Positions 53,692-61,857 are shown, counted from the stretch's first letter. The stretch is DNA of 64,000 bases from Pelosinus propionicus DSM 13327 (GCF_900114615.1 NZ_FOTS01000016.1:1-64000), one strand, 5' to 3'. Notes: generated by a model from the letters alone, not told the origin. Program-made: numbers and translations.

Positions 53692-54660
53692 TTGGATAAT
53701 AAAGTAGTCACACGTCGTACTTTTCTTAAAGGAACAGGATTGACTTTTATGGCATTAAGCGGAATTCGTATCCCAGTGGGAAGCGCCGAAAGCGATTCCG
53801 CCGAACAAAAAGTGCCTTATTCATCTGGTAGTGAGTTACCGAAGTTGAAGGTGCCTTTGAATGCGGCAGATTGTCATCATCATATCTATGATTCTCGCTT
53901 TCCTGTTGATCCCAATTCTACCCTTCGACATCCTGATGCTACAGTTGCCGATTACCGACTTCTGCAAAAGCGGCTCGGCACAACGCGTAATGTAATCGTG
54001 CAGCCTTCTACCTATGGTGTGGACAACAGTGGGCTTGTTGAATCTCTCAAGGAATTCTGTCTTAAAACAACTCGGGGGATTGCCGTAGTTAATACCAGTG
54101 TCACCGATGCTGAGCTGGCAGAATTAGATAAGGTTGGTGTGCGCGGTATTCGCTTCAACATGTCGGTGCCTGGCGAAGCCACGAATATGGATATGGTGCA
54201 AACTTTGGCGCAGAGGGTTAATGAGCTAGGATGGCACATTCAAGTTGTAGCCAAACCGGATAAAATTTTAGCTGGCAAAGACGTGTGGAGCAGTGTTCCG
54301 TGTCCAGTAGTATTCGACCACTTAGGACATATTACCAGTGTCGATCAGCCAGCCTTTGAAGTCATTCTTAATCTGCTGCGGGAAGGCAAGGGCTGGGTGA
54401 AATTATCTGGTGCTTATATTCTTAGTAAAGTTGGTTCCCCAACTTACGCAGATCGAACAATAGTAGCAAAAGCGTATGTAAATGAAGTACCAGGGCAATT
54501 GGTGTGGGGGAGTGATTGGCCGCATCCTACATCAAAAATTGACAATAAGCCTGATGACGCTATTCTAATGAGCTTGTTGACGGAGTGGGCACCAGATGAG
54601 GCTCTGCAAAGACGCATTTTAGTGGATAATCCGGCTAGGCTTTATGGATTCCTCGAATAG
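53692..54660 (+). CDS. LigI-like amidohydrolase with Tat-type leader
   Basis: A 322-residue paralog of the preceding protein with an added N-terminus. It carries a twin-arginine motif, VTRRTFLKGTGLTFMALSG, and a likely cleavage after GSAES, so it is probably exported across the inner membrane. The catalytic pieces NAADCHHHIYD, QPSTYGVDN, GIRFNM and GSDWPHP are kept. It starts at a TTG with AGAGGAGG upstream. It could hydrolyse a lactone in the periplasm while its partner works in the cytoplasm. No tat genes are in the window. Confidence 0.85.
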   Translation: MDNKVVTRRTFLKGTGLTFMALSGIRIPVGSAESDSAEQKVPYSSGSELPKLKVPLNAADCHHHIYDSRFPVDPNSTLRHPDATVADYRLLQKRLGTTRNVIVQPSTYGVDNSGLVESLKEFCLKTTRGIAVVNTSVTDAELAELDKVGVRGIRFNMSVPGEATNMDMVQTLAQRVNELGWHIQVVAKPDKILAGKDVWSSVPCPVVFDHLGHITSVDQPAFEVILNLLREGKGWVKLSGAYILSKVGSPTYADRTIVAKAYVNEVPGQLVWGSDWPHPTSKIDNKPDDAILMSLLTEWAPDEALQRRILVDNPARLYGFLE

Positions 54661-54724
54661 CCTTTCGATCTCAAGACTAGAAGATTTGATTGTTGAACAT
54701 ATCGCACGATGCTAATAAATTTTT

Positions 54725-54991
54725 CTATATCCTCATCTTGTAAAACTGCTTCAGCAACCCAAAATTCTGATGAAAAAGTAAATCAAGTTCATTATTGGCA
54801 TCATAAGCAGCATTAAACTTATATAATAATAGCTTCAGATATGCAGTGATTTTTCCTATGAAATTGAGGAAGCAACAAAATTGAAACTCGTAAGCTGGCA
54901 GACCCATTTGCATAACAGCCAATTGGTCAGATTTACAAGAAGCTGTCACTAAGTTTCTTGTAAATCATTCATATAATCGAGTATAATACTA
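54725..54991. pseudogene. Gene-remnant region with an MCP-tail-like segment
   Basis: The plus strand at 54931-54958 reads SDLQEAVTKF, much like the end of the MCP at 50641 (QDLQDAVSKF), but the frame is closed upstream. A minus-strand frame of 74 residues (54725-54949) has no ribosome site and no recognised family. GATTTACAAGAA and TTCTTGTAAATC also form a hairpin here. The stretch 54661-55023 otherwise holds only the leader of the RpiR gene. Confidence 0.3.
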
Positions 54992-55023
54992 CTACGATAG
55001 ATGATGAATGGTGGAGAGTGTAA

Positions 55024-55881
55024 ATGGAGAGAACTGTTTTGCTGTTATTGCGGGAGAAGATGGAAATCCTTACTTCTGCTCAACGTAAAGTTGCTGATTA
55101 TATTTTGAAAAATCCAAATGAAGTGGCATTTTTGACGACCGATCAATTGGCAGGAATTATTGGGGTTAGCGTAGCTACTGTTATGCGATTGGCTTATGCT
55201 CTTGGATATACTGGCTATGCACAGTTCCAGAAAGACTTACAGGAAATGTTACGCAGCCGAGTTGAGTCACCCCCAATACGATTGGAAACAAATATAAAAA
55301 AGATGGGAAAAAATAAGCTTTTGCTCGAATGTGCTGAAGTTCAAATGAATAATATCAAGAAAACAGTAGAATTTATGTCTGATGAGGCGATTGAGAACGC
55401 CTTTAATCTTATATTTGCTGCCAAGAAGATATATGTTATTGGCATTCGGGGAAGTTCCTCGGTGGCTAATTATTTGAACGAAGGGTTAAATCGTCTTGGT
55501 GTTGACAGTGAATTACTGGATACTGATTCAGGAAGACTACAGGCTATATTAGTAAAGCTTTCTTCAGAAGATTTAGTTATCCCTATCAGTTTACCTCGAT
55601 ATGGAAAACGAACCATCGAAGTTGCTCAGGTTGCAAAAACAAAAAACGCAAAAATATTGTCAATTACAGATGGATATTCTTCGCCAGTTGCGCTGTTATC
55701 TGACGCTTTCTTAGCGTGCGCCTTTGAAAGTTTGTCATTTCACAATTCTGAAATCGGTGCGATGTTTCTGGCTGATTTTTTAGTAACCGGTGTAGCTATT
55801 CGAAATTCCAAAAAAACTAAATATTATTTGGAAGAAATCGAAAAAATAGTAGCTGCAACAGATGCTAACTTATTGAAATAA
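55024..55881 (+). CDS. MurR/RpiR-family regulator (HTH plus SIS)
   Basis: A 285-residue regulator. The N-terminal HTH-RpiR region spans about 1-77 (LTSAQRKVADYILKNPNEVA, TTDQLAGIIGVSVATVMRLA), and a SIS domain spans about 120-260 (IYVIGIRGSSSVANYL, ISLPRYGKRTIEVA). SIS domains bind phosphosugars or related ligands. GGTGGAGAG precedes the ATG. It is the nearest regulator to the catabolic cluster on the same strand and may bind the paired palindromes at 38755-38802, though the 16-kb distance makes this only a suggestion. Confidence 0.88.
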   Translation: MERTVLLLLREKMEILTSAQRKVADYILKNPNEVAFLTTDQLAGIIGVSVATVMRLAYALGYTGYAQFQKDLQEMLRSRVESPPIRLETNIKKMGKNKLLLECAEVQMNNIKKTVEFMSDEAIENAFNLIFAAKKIYVIGIRGSSSVANYLNEGLNRLGVDSELLDTDSGRLQAILVKLSSEDLVIPISLPRYGKRTIEVAQVAKTKNAKILSITDGYSSPVALLSDAFLACAFESLSFHNSEIGAMFLADFLVTGVAIRNSKKTKYYLEEIEKIVAATDANLLK

Positions 55882-55980
55882 TTTACTCTGTTTCTTTGAT
55901 TCTCAATTTCGTTTAAGTTTCAGAAAGAGAATCTGTAAATAATTCTGCAAGAGTTTTAGTTATTAAACGATTTATCTTTT

Positions 55981-56117
55981 GGAATCAATATGTCTTTTCA
56001 CATCATTAGGCGGTTATTAGGGGAAGATGTTGTGGAAACAACTGCAAGACGTATGGAGTATGATATTACTATTTAGATTGTATCTTAAAAGTATCAGCGT
56101 AATGCTGATACTTTTTT
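55981..56117 (+). pseudogene. Duplicated 3' end of the DJ-1/PfpI gene with its terminator
   Basis: From GGAATCAATATGTC the sequence repeats the last 30 codons of the DJ-1 gene at 37655-38251, its stop codon and the following TATCAGC/GCTGATA terminator, with only a handful of changes over about 130 bp. No start or N-terminal part is present. The terminator copy here is the better one (ends in TTTTTT). Confidence 0.85.
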
Positions 56118-56234
56118 CGTACCTATCAACTATGACAAACACCGTCCTTGCATATTGTCGACATTGCTTATGACTATATTGACCTCATTGAATAGATTAG
56201 TCTACGCTGCGGAAAACTACATCGGGGTGATCTT

Positions 56235-56747
56235 ATGCGAATACTTTTTGCGGCAGCATTTATCTTGGCAGCATGGCGGTGGTCAGATTGGAAAAACTGG
56301 AAGGACTACTATTCAACCTACTTATTCCTGACCGCCCTCAGCTTTATATCTGATTTCTTAATGTACAATCATTCATTATGGTTCTATTGTCCGAGCCCCA
56401 ATTTCCCGAACCACACCGCTGTTGCACTATTTTATGCTTTCACTATATATCCAGCAACTGTACTTTTATATTTATCCTGTTATCCAGTAGGATCTTATTC
56501 GCGACAGGCCTTATATATTGCCCTATGGGTTTGCATTTATTCTTTGATGGAAGCGGCAAGTCTAGTAGTTGGAATCGGAAGCTATGATAACGATTGGACG
56601 TTATGGTGGTCCGTATTAGTAAACGTCATATTGTTTGCCGTTATTCGTGTTCATTTTTCCAACCCGCTTCTAGCATGGCTGCTAGGTGCTTTATTTTCCA
56701 TTTTTATCTTAGTTGTATTTGATTTTCGTATTACAGATTTTAAGTAG
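56235..56747 (+). CDS. CBO0543-family membrane protein
   Basis: A 170-residue very hydrophobic protein with about five membrane segments, rich in Trp and Tyr (AWRWSDWKNWKDYY, FLMYNHSLWFY). I assign it to the CBO0543 family known from many Firmicutes, whose function is unknown. GGGGTGATC precedes the ATG. A second member of the same type follows 77 bp later, so they may form a complex or have arisen by tandem duplication. Confidence 0.75.
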   Translation: MRILFAAAFILAAWRWSDWKNWKDYYSTYLFLTALSFISDFLMYNHSLWFYCPSPNFPNHTAVALFYAFTIYPATVLLYLSCYPVGSYSRQALYIALWVCIYSLMEAASLVVGIGSYDNDWTLWWSVLVNVILFAVIRVHFSNPLLAWLLGALFSIFILVVFDFRITDFK

Positions 56748-56824
56748 CCATGCTTACCGGTGCAATTTATTTTCAGGTTCTACTAGAGTTCATAGGAAAA
56801 AAGATTTTTTGCAGGGAGGCAAAT

Positions 56825-57379
56825 ATGAGTGGATTTCCAACGGATGAACAAGTCGCGCAGATGACGAAAGAATTAACAAGGGCGCGGGTTGAAAATTGGC
56901 TGGGAACAGACGTGTTCACATGGCAGTGGTGGCTTATAATAGCTGCATTGGTCATTCCTTGGATCGTCTTTTACTATATAGGAAATAGAAAGCAATTACC
57001 GAAATTATTATTGTACGGTACATTTCTTATTTTATTAATAATTACTCTTGATCTCTCTGGCTTCGAGCTTGGATTATGGTACTATCCGTTTAAATTACTA
57101 CCATTTGGTCCATTGACTGCTTACATTGATATTAGCCCATTGCCAATCATATATATGCTAGAATATCAATATTTTCCGAGATGGAAGGATTTTGTTAAGG
57201 TATCGATTGTGACAGGTTTTGTGTTTTCTTTTTGTTTTGAGCCGATATTAGTATTTTTAGGATTATATACCCCTGTGAGATGGGAGCATTATTATGGATT
57301 GCCTATTTATATCCTAATGCCCATCGTGATGAGACTGGCAGTTGAAAAGGTATTTTCCATTGCAAAAGAGCAGTCATAA
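56825..57379 (+). CDS. CBO0543-family membrane protein (second copy)
   Basis: A 184-residue protein with an amphipathic N-terminal 35 residues and about five membrane segments; WWLIIAALVIPWIVFYYIGN starts the first. GLWYYPFKLLPFGPL and the last helix resemble the CBO0543 family. GGGAGG stands five bases before ATG 56825; the ORF opens earlier at 56750 without support. It is diverged from its neighbour. Function unknown. Confidence 0.75.
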   Translation: MSGFPTDEQVAQMTKELTRARVENWLGTDVFTWQWWLIIAALVIPWIVFYYIGNRKQLPKLLLYGTFLILLIITLDLSGFELGLWYYPFKLLPFGPLTAYIDISPLPIIYMLEYQYFPRWKDFVKVSIVTGFVFSFCFEPILVFLGLYTPVRWEHYYGLPIYILMPIVMRLAVEKVFSIAKEQS

Positions 57380-57478
57380 ACAATAAACTTGTATTTTGGA
57401 TTTACCTTAACAGTATACGAGAAATAAATGTTTTGCGTGTAGCTGTTGGGTATCTGATGATAAGAGAGGGCTGAATAT

Positions 57479-57535
57479 ATGGAATGTAAAATAAAAAATA
57501 TATCTGTAAACTATGAGATAATTGGTCAAATTTAA
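57479..57535 (+). pseudogene. N-terminal remnant of an alpha/beta-hydrolase gene
   Basis: AGAGGG stands before an ATG encoding MECKIKNISVNYEIIGQI and then a stop. This is very like the start of alpha/beta-fold hydrolases (…NISVxYEIxGxG). The body of the gene is missing. The rest of 57380-57687 holds no other recognisable feature. Confidence 0.45.
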
Positions 57536-57687
57536 TTCTTTAGTTAATGAGTGATTAACAAGAATTGAAGAAGCTTAAACATTTGAAGATCTATTTTAAG
57601 TGAGGAAAAGTAAGGCTTATAGATTGTTAATTGATAGGAGATTTGACTTACGCCAATCACATATTCATCGTTCCCGCATTTGCTTTG

Positions 57688-58092
57688 TCACTTCATTTTA
57701 TACCTTTCTAATCGCTGTGAAAGTGTTCCCGTATGTATTTCAAACAAATGATTGTCGAAGTCATAAAAATACAATGACTTGCCTTCTCCTTCTACGCGTG
57801 GTCGAGGTGGTATAAAATCTACACCTAGTCGCCGAATGCGTGATTTATATGTTTCAAAATCTGCTTCTGATATTTTAAATGCGATGTGGTTGTATGTACG
57901 AGTTGGAAGGGACTCTCCTTCCATAATTGCGATCCATTGCTCGCCAATCATGAAGAATTTCTCTCTCGATATCGAGAAGGTATTATCTCCGCTAGAGTAA
58001 ACTTCTTCTGCTTCAAAGATTTGTTTGAAAAATTTTGTCGCAAGTTCAAGGTCTCTAACAATAAAAGTAACGTGACTGATGCCTTCTATCAT
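57688..58092 (-). CDS. fosX: FosX-type fosfomycin resistance hydrolase
   Basis: A 134-residue vicinal-oxygen-chelate protein. GISHVTFIVRDLELATKFF at the N-terminus holds the first metal His, and RTYNHIAFKI and YDFDNHLFEIHTGTL hold the other His and Glu ligands. The whole sequence is much closer to FosX (epoxide hydrolysis with water) than to FosA/FosB; the FosX-type catalytic Glu is probably that in AIMEGESL. Length is normal. GGAGGAGG precedes the ATG. It stands alone between the CBO0543 genes and a DMT permease. Confidence 0.88.
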   Translation of the reverse strand: MIEGISHVTFIVRDLELATKFFKQIFEAEEVYSSGDNTFSISREKFFMIGEQWIAIMEGESLPTRTYNHIAFKISEADFETYKSRIRRLGVDFIPPRPRVEGEGKSLYFYDFDNHLFEIHTGTLSQRLERYKMK

Positions 58093-58192
58093 AGTATCTC
58101 CTCCTCCATTCTGTTAATGGTGCGTCATGCCAAATGTACGAACCTCGTTCGCCTTTGAAAAAATATTATTTATTGCCTGAAGACACGCCTAA

Positions 58193-59053
58193 CTATCCGA
58201 TAGACAACGCTCCTAACCCAATGACCATCGCGCTTGCGCCTATGGCACGAATCTTTATATTTCCTTCTGATAGCAGTCTGGCTCCCATTGCTGTGCCTAT
58301 TAGAATGCTGACTTCTCTCGCTGGAGCAATATAACTTACAGGATTGAATACCATAGCAGTTAAAACCAAAATATACGCCAATGGACATAAAATAGCCACA
58401 CTAATAGCTTCCATTTTGTGACGGGTCCATTGGTCCTTTATTTTGTCCCAATTTTTAAACGCATATGGAGTTAAGAGAAATACTCGTCCTAAGTTTGCCG
58501 ACCAATCAAGAAGCAAAGGCGGTATCAGGAAGGTGCTGACAGCCAATTTGTCTGAGAGCGTATATCCAGCAATCATAGTGCCGCAGAGAATAGCAAATAT
58601 CATTGGTTTGCGGGCAGTAGGATCCGCCAGCTTAAAGGGATTCCCCGTGATTACAACAATCCCTAATCCAATCAATACCGTTCCGACAAGCGCTATTGCC
58701 GAAGGATGTTCGTCTAAAAATACAATGGCTGCAATCGTCGAAAGCATAGGACCCGTACCGCGAGCGAGAGGATAGATAACCGAAAGATCACCAATCCGAT
58801 AGCCTTTGTCTAACATAATATAATATAAAGAGTGCAATATGGCGCTGCCTAGCATAAACCCCAATTGATGCCATCCGATATTCGGCTTTTGTATGACGAT
58901 GATCCAGAGAGCTAACGGGAGATAAAGCAAAGTGGAAAGAGCGGCGAATAGCCAAATAAAGGCTGTACCTCCACATGCTTTTTTTGCTAAATAATTCCAT
59001 GTGGCGTGACCGAAAGCGGCAAACAGGATAAGAACAATAGCCGATCCTGTCAT
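58193..59053 (-). CDS. EamA/DMT-family permease
   Basis: A 286-residue permease with about ten membrane segments and two EamA repeats, beginning ALFAAFGHATWNYLAKKA-like (ILFAAFGHATWNYLAKKA); PLARGTGPMLSTIAAIVFLDE is the EamA core of the first half. TTGGAGGGATT precedes the ATG. Its upstream region (59079-59139) is a close copy of the one before the 2-hydroxyacid dehydrogenase at 59188, so the two genes are probably co-regulated. It may export or import the hydroxyacid handled by that enzyme. Confidence 0.87.
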   Translation of the reverse strand: MTGSAIVLILFAAFGHATWNYLAKKACGGTAFIWLFAALSTLLYLPLALWIIVIQKPNIGWHQLGFMLGSAILHSLYYIMLDKGYRIGDLSVIYPLARGTGPMLSTIAAIVFLDEHPSAIALVGTVLIGLGIVVITGNPFKLADPTARKPMIFAILCGTMIAGYTLSDKLAVSTFLIPPLLLDWSANLGRVFLLTPYAFKNWDKIKDQWTRHKMEAISVAILCPLAYILVLTAMVFNPVSYIAPAREVSILIGTAMGARLLSEGNIKIRAIGASAMVIGLGALSIG

Positions 59054-59078
59054 ATAATCCCTCCAATGAAAATGATCA

Positions 59079-59139
59079 TTTGACTAGCTTTATTAATGGT
59101 AATTGTACATTTACATAGAATAATGTTGTAAAGTTCAAA
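59079..59139 (-). promoter_or_regulatory. Duplicated promoter module, copy A (before the DMT gene)
   Basis: Shares TTTGAC, TATTAATGGTAATT, AGAATAATGTTGTAAA and TTCAAA in the same order and spacing with 60237-60298. On the minus strand TTTACA is followed 17 bases later by an AT-rich -10 region. Confidence 0.6.
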
Positions 59140-59187
59140 CCCCTATAAAATTAGGCCTAAAGGGCTCTTATTTTTATTGCAGCAAAA

Positions 59188-60135
59188 CTATAATAACTGA
59201 TTGAGCTTACTTTCAGGATCTTCACCATTCTCTACACGTTTTATATTATTCACAAAGAAATCATATCTTTTTTTATGGAATTTGAGACCGTCAGGCATAC
59301 CTGCCGTATGAGGAGTAAGTATCACATTACCCAGGCTTCGGAGTTCACTGTCAGTTGGAAGCGGTTCAGATTCAAAGACATCCAGACATGCACCTGAAAT
59401 GTCCCTGTTTTTTAATGCATCGATCAAGTCTCTTTCATTGACAATCCCTCCGCGGGCTGTATTGATAAAAAGTGTGGTATTCTTCATTTTTTTGAATACC
59501 GCTTTGTTGATCATCTGTTTGGTTTGTTGATTCAGAGGTATATGTACACTTATTATGTCTGATGTGCTTACAAGATTATTGAAATCTGTCATTTTCACAA
59601 AACTGTCAGATTGTTGAGCGTTATTTCTAGCATAAGCCAGCACATTCATATCAAAAACTCTGCAAAATGCAGCTACTTTTTTGCCGATGGCACCCAAGCC
59701 GATAATCCCAATCGTTTTTCCCTTTAATTCACTCCCAGCATAGTCCAATTGATTTTGATCCATCCTGTTTTTCATGAAAGCATCAAGAAACGGTATGTTT
59801 TTATAATAAGACAATATCAGTGCCATTACGTGTTCGGCCACTGCCTGTGCATTCACTCCTGCAGCATTGGCCGCCCAAATGCCGAGCTGCGTGCAGGCAT
59901 CGATATCTACATTATCAAATCCTGCACCCGTCTGTACCAATTTTAATTTTTTTGCTGTAGAAAGCAGGCTGGAGTCCACTTTAACATGTTCCGGTATGAT
60001 TACCTGGCAATCTTCAATGTGATGCAGCATTTCTCTTCCGGGCGGGACAATTACAATTTCCCAGTCTTCTGGGAAATGCCTTGTAATATTTGATTTTGAG
60101 ATCTCGGTAAAATAGCCGACTATGAGAATTTTCAT
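59188..60135 (-). CDS. D-isomer-specific 2-hydroxyacid dehydrogenase
   Basis: A 315-residue protein of the D-2-hydroxyacid dehydrogenase family. The NAD motif GIIGLGAIGKKVA (about 140), Arg in INTARGGIV, Glu in DVFESEPLPT and His in LTPHTAG form the active site. AAGGTGG stands seven bases before ATG 60135; the longest frame opens at 60153 without support. It is distinct from the dehydrogenase at 44126. A conserved 61-bp promoter module precedes it and is shared with the DMT gene downstream; the LysR gene diverges on the other side and probably controls both. Confidence 0.9.
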   Translation of the reverse strand: MKILIVGYFTEISKSNITRHFPEDWEIVIVPPGREMLHHIEDCQVIIPEHVKVDSSLLSTAKKLKLVQTGAGFDNVDIDACTQLGIWAANAAGVNAQAVAEHVMALILSYYKNIPFLDAFMKNRMDQNQLDYAGSELKGKTIGIIGLGAIGKKVAAFCRVFDMNVLAYARNNAQQSDSFVKMTDFNNLVSTSDIISVHIPLNQQTKQMINKAVFKKMKNTTLFINTARGGIVNERDLIDALKNRDISGACLDVFESEPLPTDSELRSLGNVILTPHTAGMPDGLKFHKKRYDFFVNNIKRVENGEDPESKLNQLL

Positions 60136-60236
60136 TGCAAAACCACCTTTCATACTCTATACCATATTTCGAAGAAAACCCGTTTGATGCTGACGAAATC
60201 CAATCTAGTCATATGATTTCACCAGTGTAAAAAACG

Positions 60237-60298
60237 TTTGACCATCGTCTCTATTAATGATAATTTTAAACATAAAGAATGATGTTGTAAAACTCAAA
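60237..60298 (-). promoter_or_regulatory. Duplicated promoter module, copy B (before the dehydrogenase)
   Basis: TTTGACC..TATTAATGATAATT...AGAATGATGTTGTAAAACTCAAA parallels copy A. It lies between the divergent dehydrogenase and LysR genes, the usual place for a LysR-type binding site. Confidence 0.6.
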
Positions 60299-60345
60299 TA
60301 TTTTGTGAACTATATTAATTATTTCTATATATCGAGAGGTGTTCT

Positions 60346-61248
60346 ATGTATTTTCCTGGGATTGAGGCGTTTTTAGCTATCGTACGTACCGAGAGTATAA
60401 GTAAAGCCGCAGAATTGTTACATTTGTCGCAAGCTACTGTAAGTTATCGGTTAAAAACCTTGGAGCAGGAAATGGGTGGGATTTTGGTAGAGCGAAGAAA
60501 AGGGGCATCCAAAATCCGTTTGACACCAAAAGGGGAGAACTTTTTTAGCATTGCGGAAAGATGGGATGCCCTCTGGAGGGAAACCCAAATCTTGCAGGCA
60601 AGCGGTTCTCAGTTAAGTCTGGCAATTAGCGCTGCCGAAAGTATAAGTCACTTTGTTTTGCCTCCTGTATATAGAATGCTAAATCAGCATACCCCGCCGA
60701 TCCGACTGCAAATTCGTACTCAACATACGCAGGAAGCGTTTGATAGTATTGAGCGACGCGAGATGGATGTGGCATTTGTGGTACGAGAGATAGTATCGCC
60801 TAGTGTCACGGTTAAACCGTTTTTTACGGAAGAAATGGTGTTGTTACGTCTGGCTTTGCCGGGGCGGCAAGCTGGAGATACTGTTGAAATAGGAGAATTA
60901 TCGGCAGAGCACGAAGTATTCATCAATTGGAATAGAGAGTTTCAATTCAGGCATGACCAGTGGTGGGACCCTCTTTGTCCTTCCCGTGTTCATCTGGACA
61001 CGGCGGGACTTATCGCTACTTTCTTGAAGGACGCAAGACAATGGACGATAGTTCCTGCCTCTATTGGTGCACATATGATGCGGATTGGAGATTTTGTTCT
61101 TCAGAAATTATCGGCACCGGTGCCTTCAAGAATATGCTATAAGGTAACTCACAAGTTTCCCAACCAGGCTTTACACGATACCCTTCGTATTCTTGATAAC
61201 TATCTGCAAGATATATTTGGAATCCAACGATCTGACCAGTCGAGATAA
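60346..61248 (+). CDS. LysR-family transcriptional regulator
   Basis: A 300-residue LTTR. The HTH region begins PGIEAFLAIVRTESISKAAE and has LSQATVSYRLKTLEQEMGG. The effector domain starts near residue 90 (LSLAISAAESISHFVLPP). AGAGGTG precedes the ATG. It diverges from the 2-hydroxyacid dehydrogenase gene across 210 bp that holds promoter module copy B, the standard arrangement for LysR targets. A hairpin follows near 61357-61395. Confidence 0.9.
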   Translation: MYFPGIEAFLAIVRTESISKAAELLHLSQATVSYRLKTLEQEMGGILVERRKGASKIRLTPKGENFFSIAERWDALWRETQILQASGSQLSLAISAAESISHFVLPPVYRMLNQHTPPIRLQIRTQHTQEAFDSIERREMDVAFVVREIVSPSVTVKPFFTEEMVLLRLALPGRQAGDTVEIGELSAEHEVFINWNREFQFRHDQWWDPLCPSRVHLDTAGLIATFLKDARQWTIVPASIGAHMMRIGDFVLQKLSAPVPSRICYKVTHKFPNQALHDTLRILDNYLQDIFGIQRSDQSR

Positions 61249-61353
61249 TAGCTGCAATTGATTATGGACCGGAAACGCAACCCCGCCCCTGAGATACCCC
61301 TGTAAGGATGAAACCTATATTTGCCTGCCATTGGTGCCATGTTCATAAAAGTG

Positions 61354-61395
61354 ACGTAATATCCTGCAGTACTTGTAATAAGTGATGCAGGATAT
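61354..61395 (+). terminator. Terminator-like hairpin after the LysR gene
   Basis: ATATCCTGCA pairs with TGCAGGATAT (61386-61395), followed by TTATTTTCC. The stem is imperfect inside. Nothing else is seen in 61249-61353. Confidence 0.55.
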
Positions 61396-61404
61396 TTATT
61401 TTCC

Positions 61405-61436
61405 TTGACTATAACATAAATGTCATGCTTTATAAT
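61405..61436 (+). promoter_or_regulatory. MerR-type promoter with long spacer
   Basis: TTGACT (61405-61410) and TATAAT (61431-61436) are 20 bases apart, longer than normal, as in promoters untwisted by MerR regulators. ATAACAT and ATGTTAT form an inverted repeat around the spacer. Confidence 0.6.
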
Positions 61437-61467
61437 GTTATCGTAGGCATCAGAAAGGAGATTTGCT

Positions 61468-61815
61468 GTGTTAATTAGGGAGCTATCACTCAGAACGGGT
61501 GCAAGTATACGGTCAGTGCGGCATTACGAATCAAAAGGATTACTTGAGGCTAGACGGTTGGCAAATGGTTACAGAGAATATGATGAGGATGCGATTGCAA
61601 AAGTAAAAACAATTCAGTTGTATCTCAATTTAGGATTTTCAACCGACAATATTGCGCAAATCATTAATTGTCCGACTTTGCCACAGAATGATCGTCCATT
61701 ATGTAAAGAAGCTTATAAATTATACAAAGTTAAGCTTGATGAAGTAAATAAGCAACTAGAAATATTGCATTCTATCCAATTGCGTCTACAGGAGAGAATG
61801 AAAGAATTTGAATAG
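61468..61815 (+). CDS. MerR-family transcriptional regulator
   Basis: A 115-residue MerR protein. The winged HTH is IRELSLRTGASIRSVRHYES, then KGLLEARRLANGYREYDE, and a coiled-coil dimer helix and a short tail with a Cys (INCPTLPQND) follow. GAAAGGAG precedes GTG 61468. The promoter ahead has the extended spacer typical of MerR control, so autoregulation is likely. It stands 42 bp before the amidohydrolase gene, its probable cotranscribed partner. Confidence 0.88.
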   Translation: MLIRELSLRTGASIRSVRHYESKGLLEARRLANGYREYDEDAIAKVKTIQLYLNLGFSTDNIAQIINCPTLPQNDRPLCKEAYKLYKVKLDEVNKQLEILHSIQLRLQERMKEFE

Positions 61816-61857
61816 TTCTTGGTAGAGTAGTAATACAAGCAAAAGGAGGAGTTTGGT

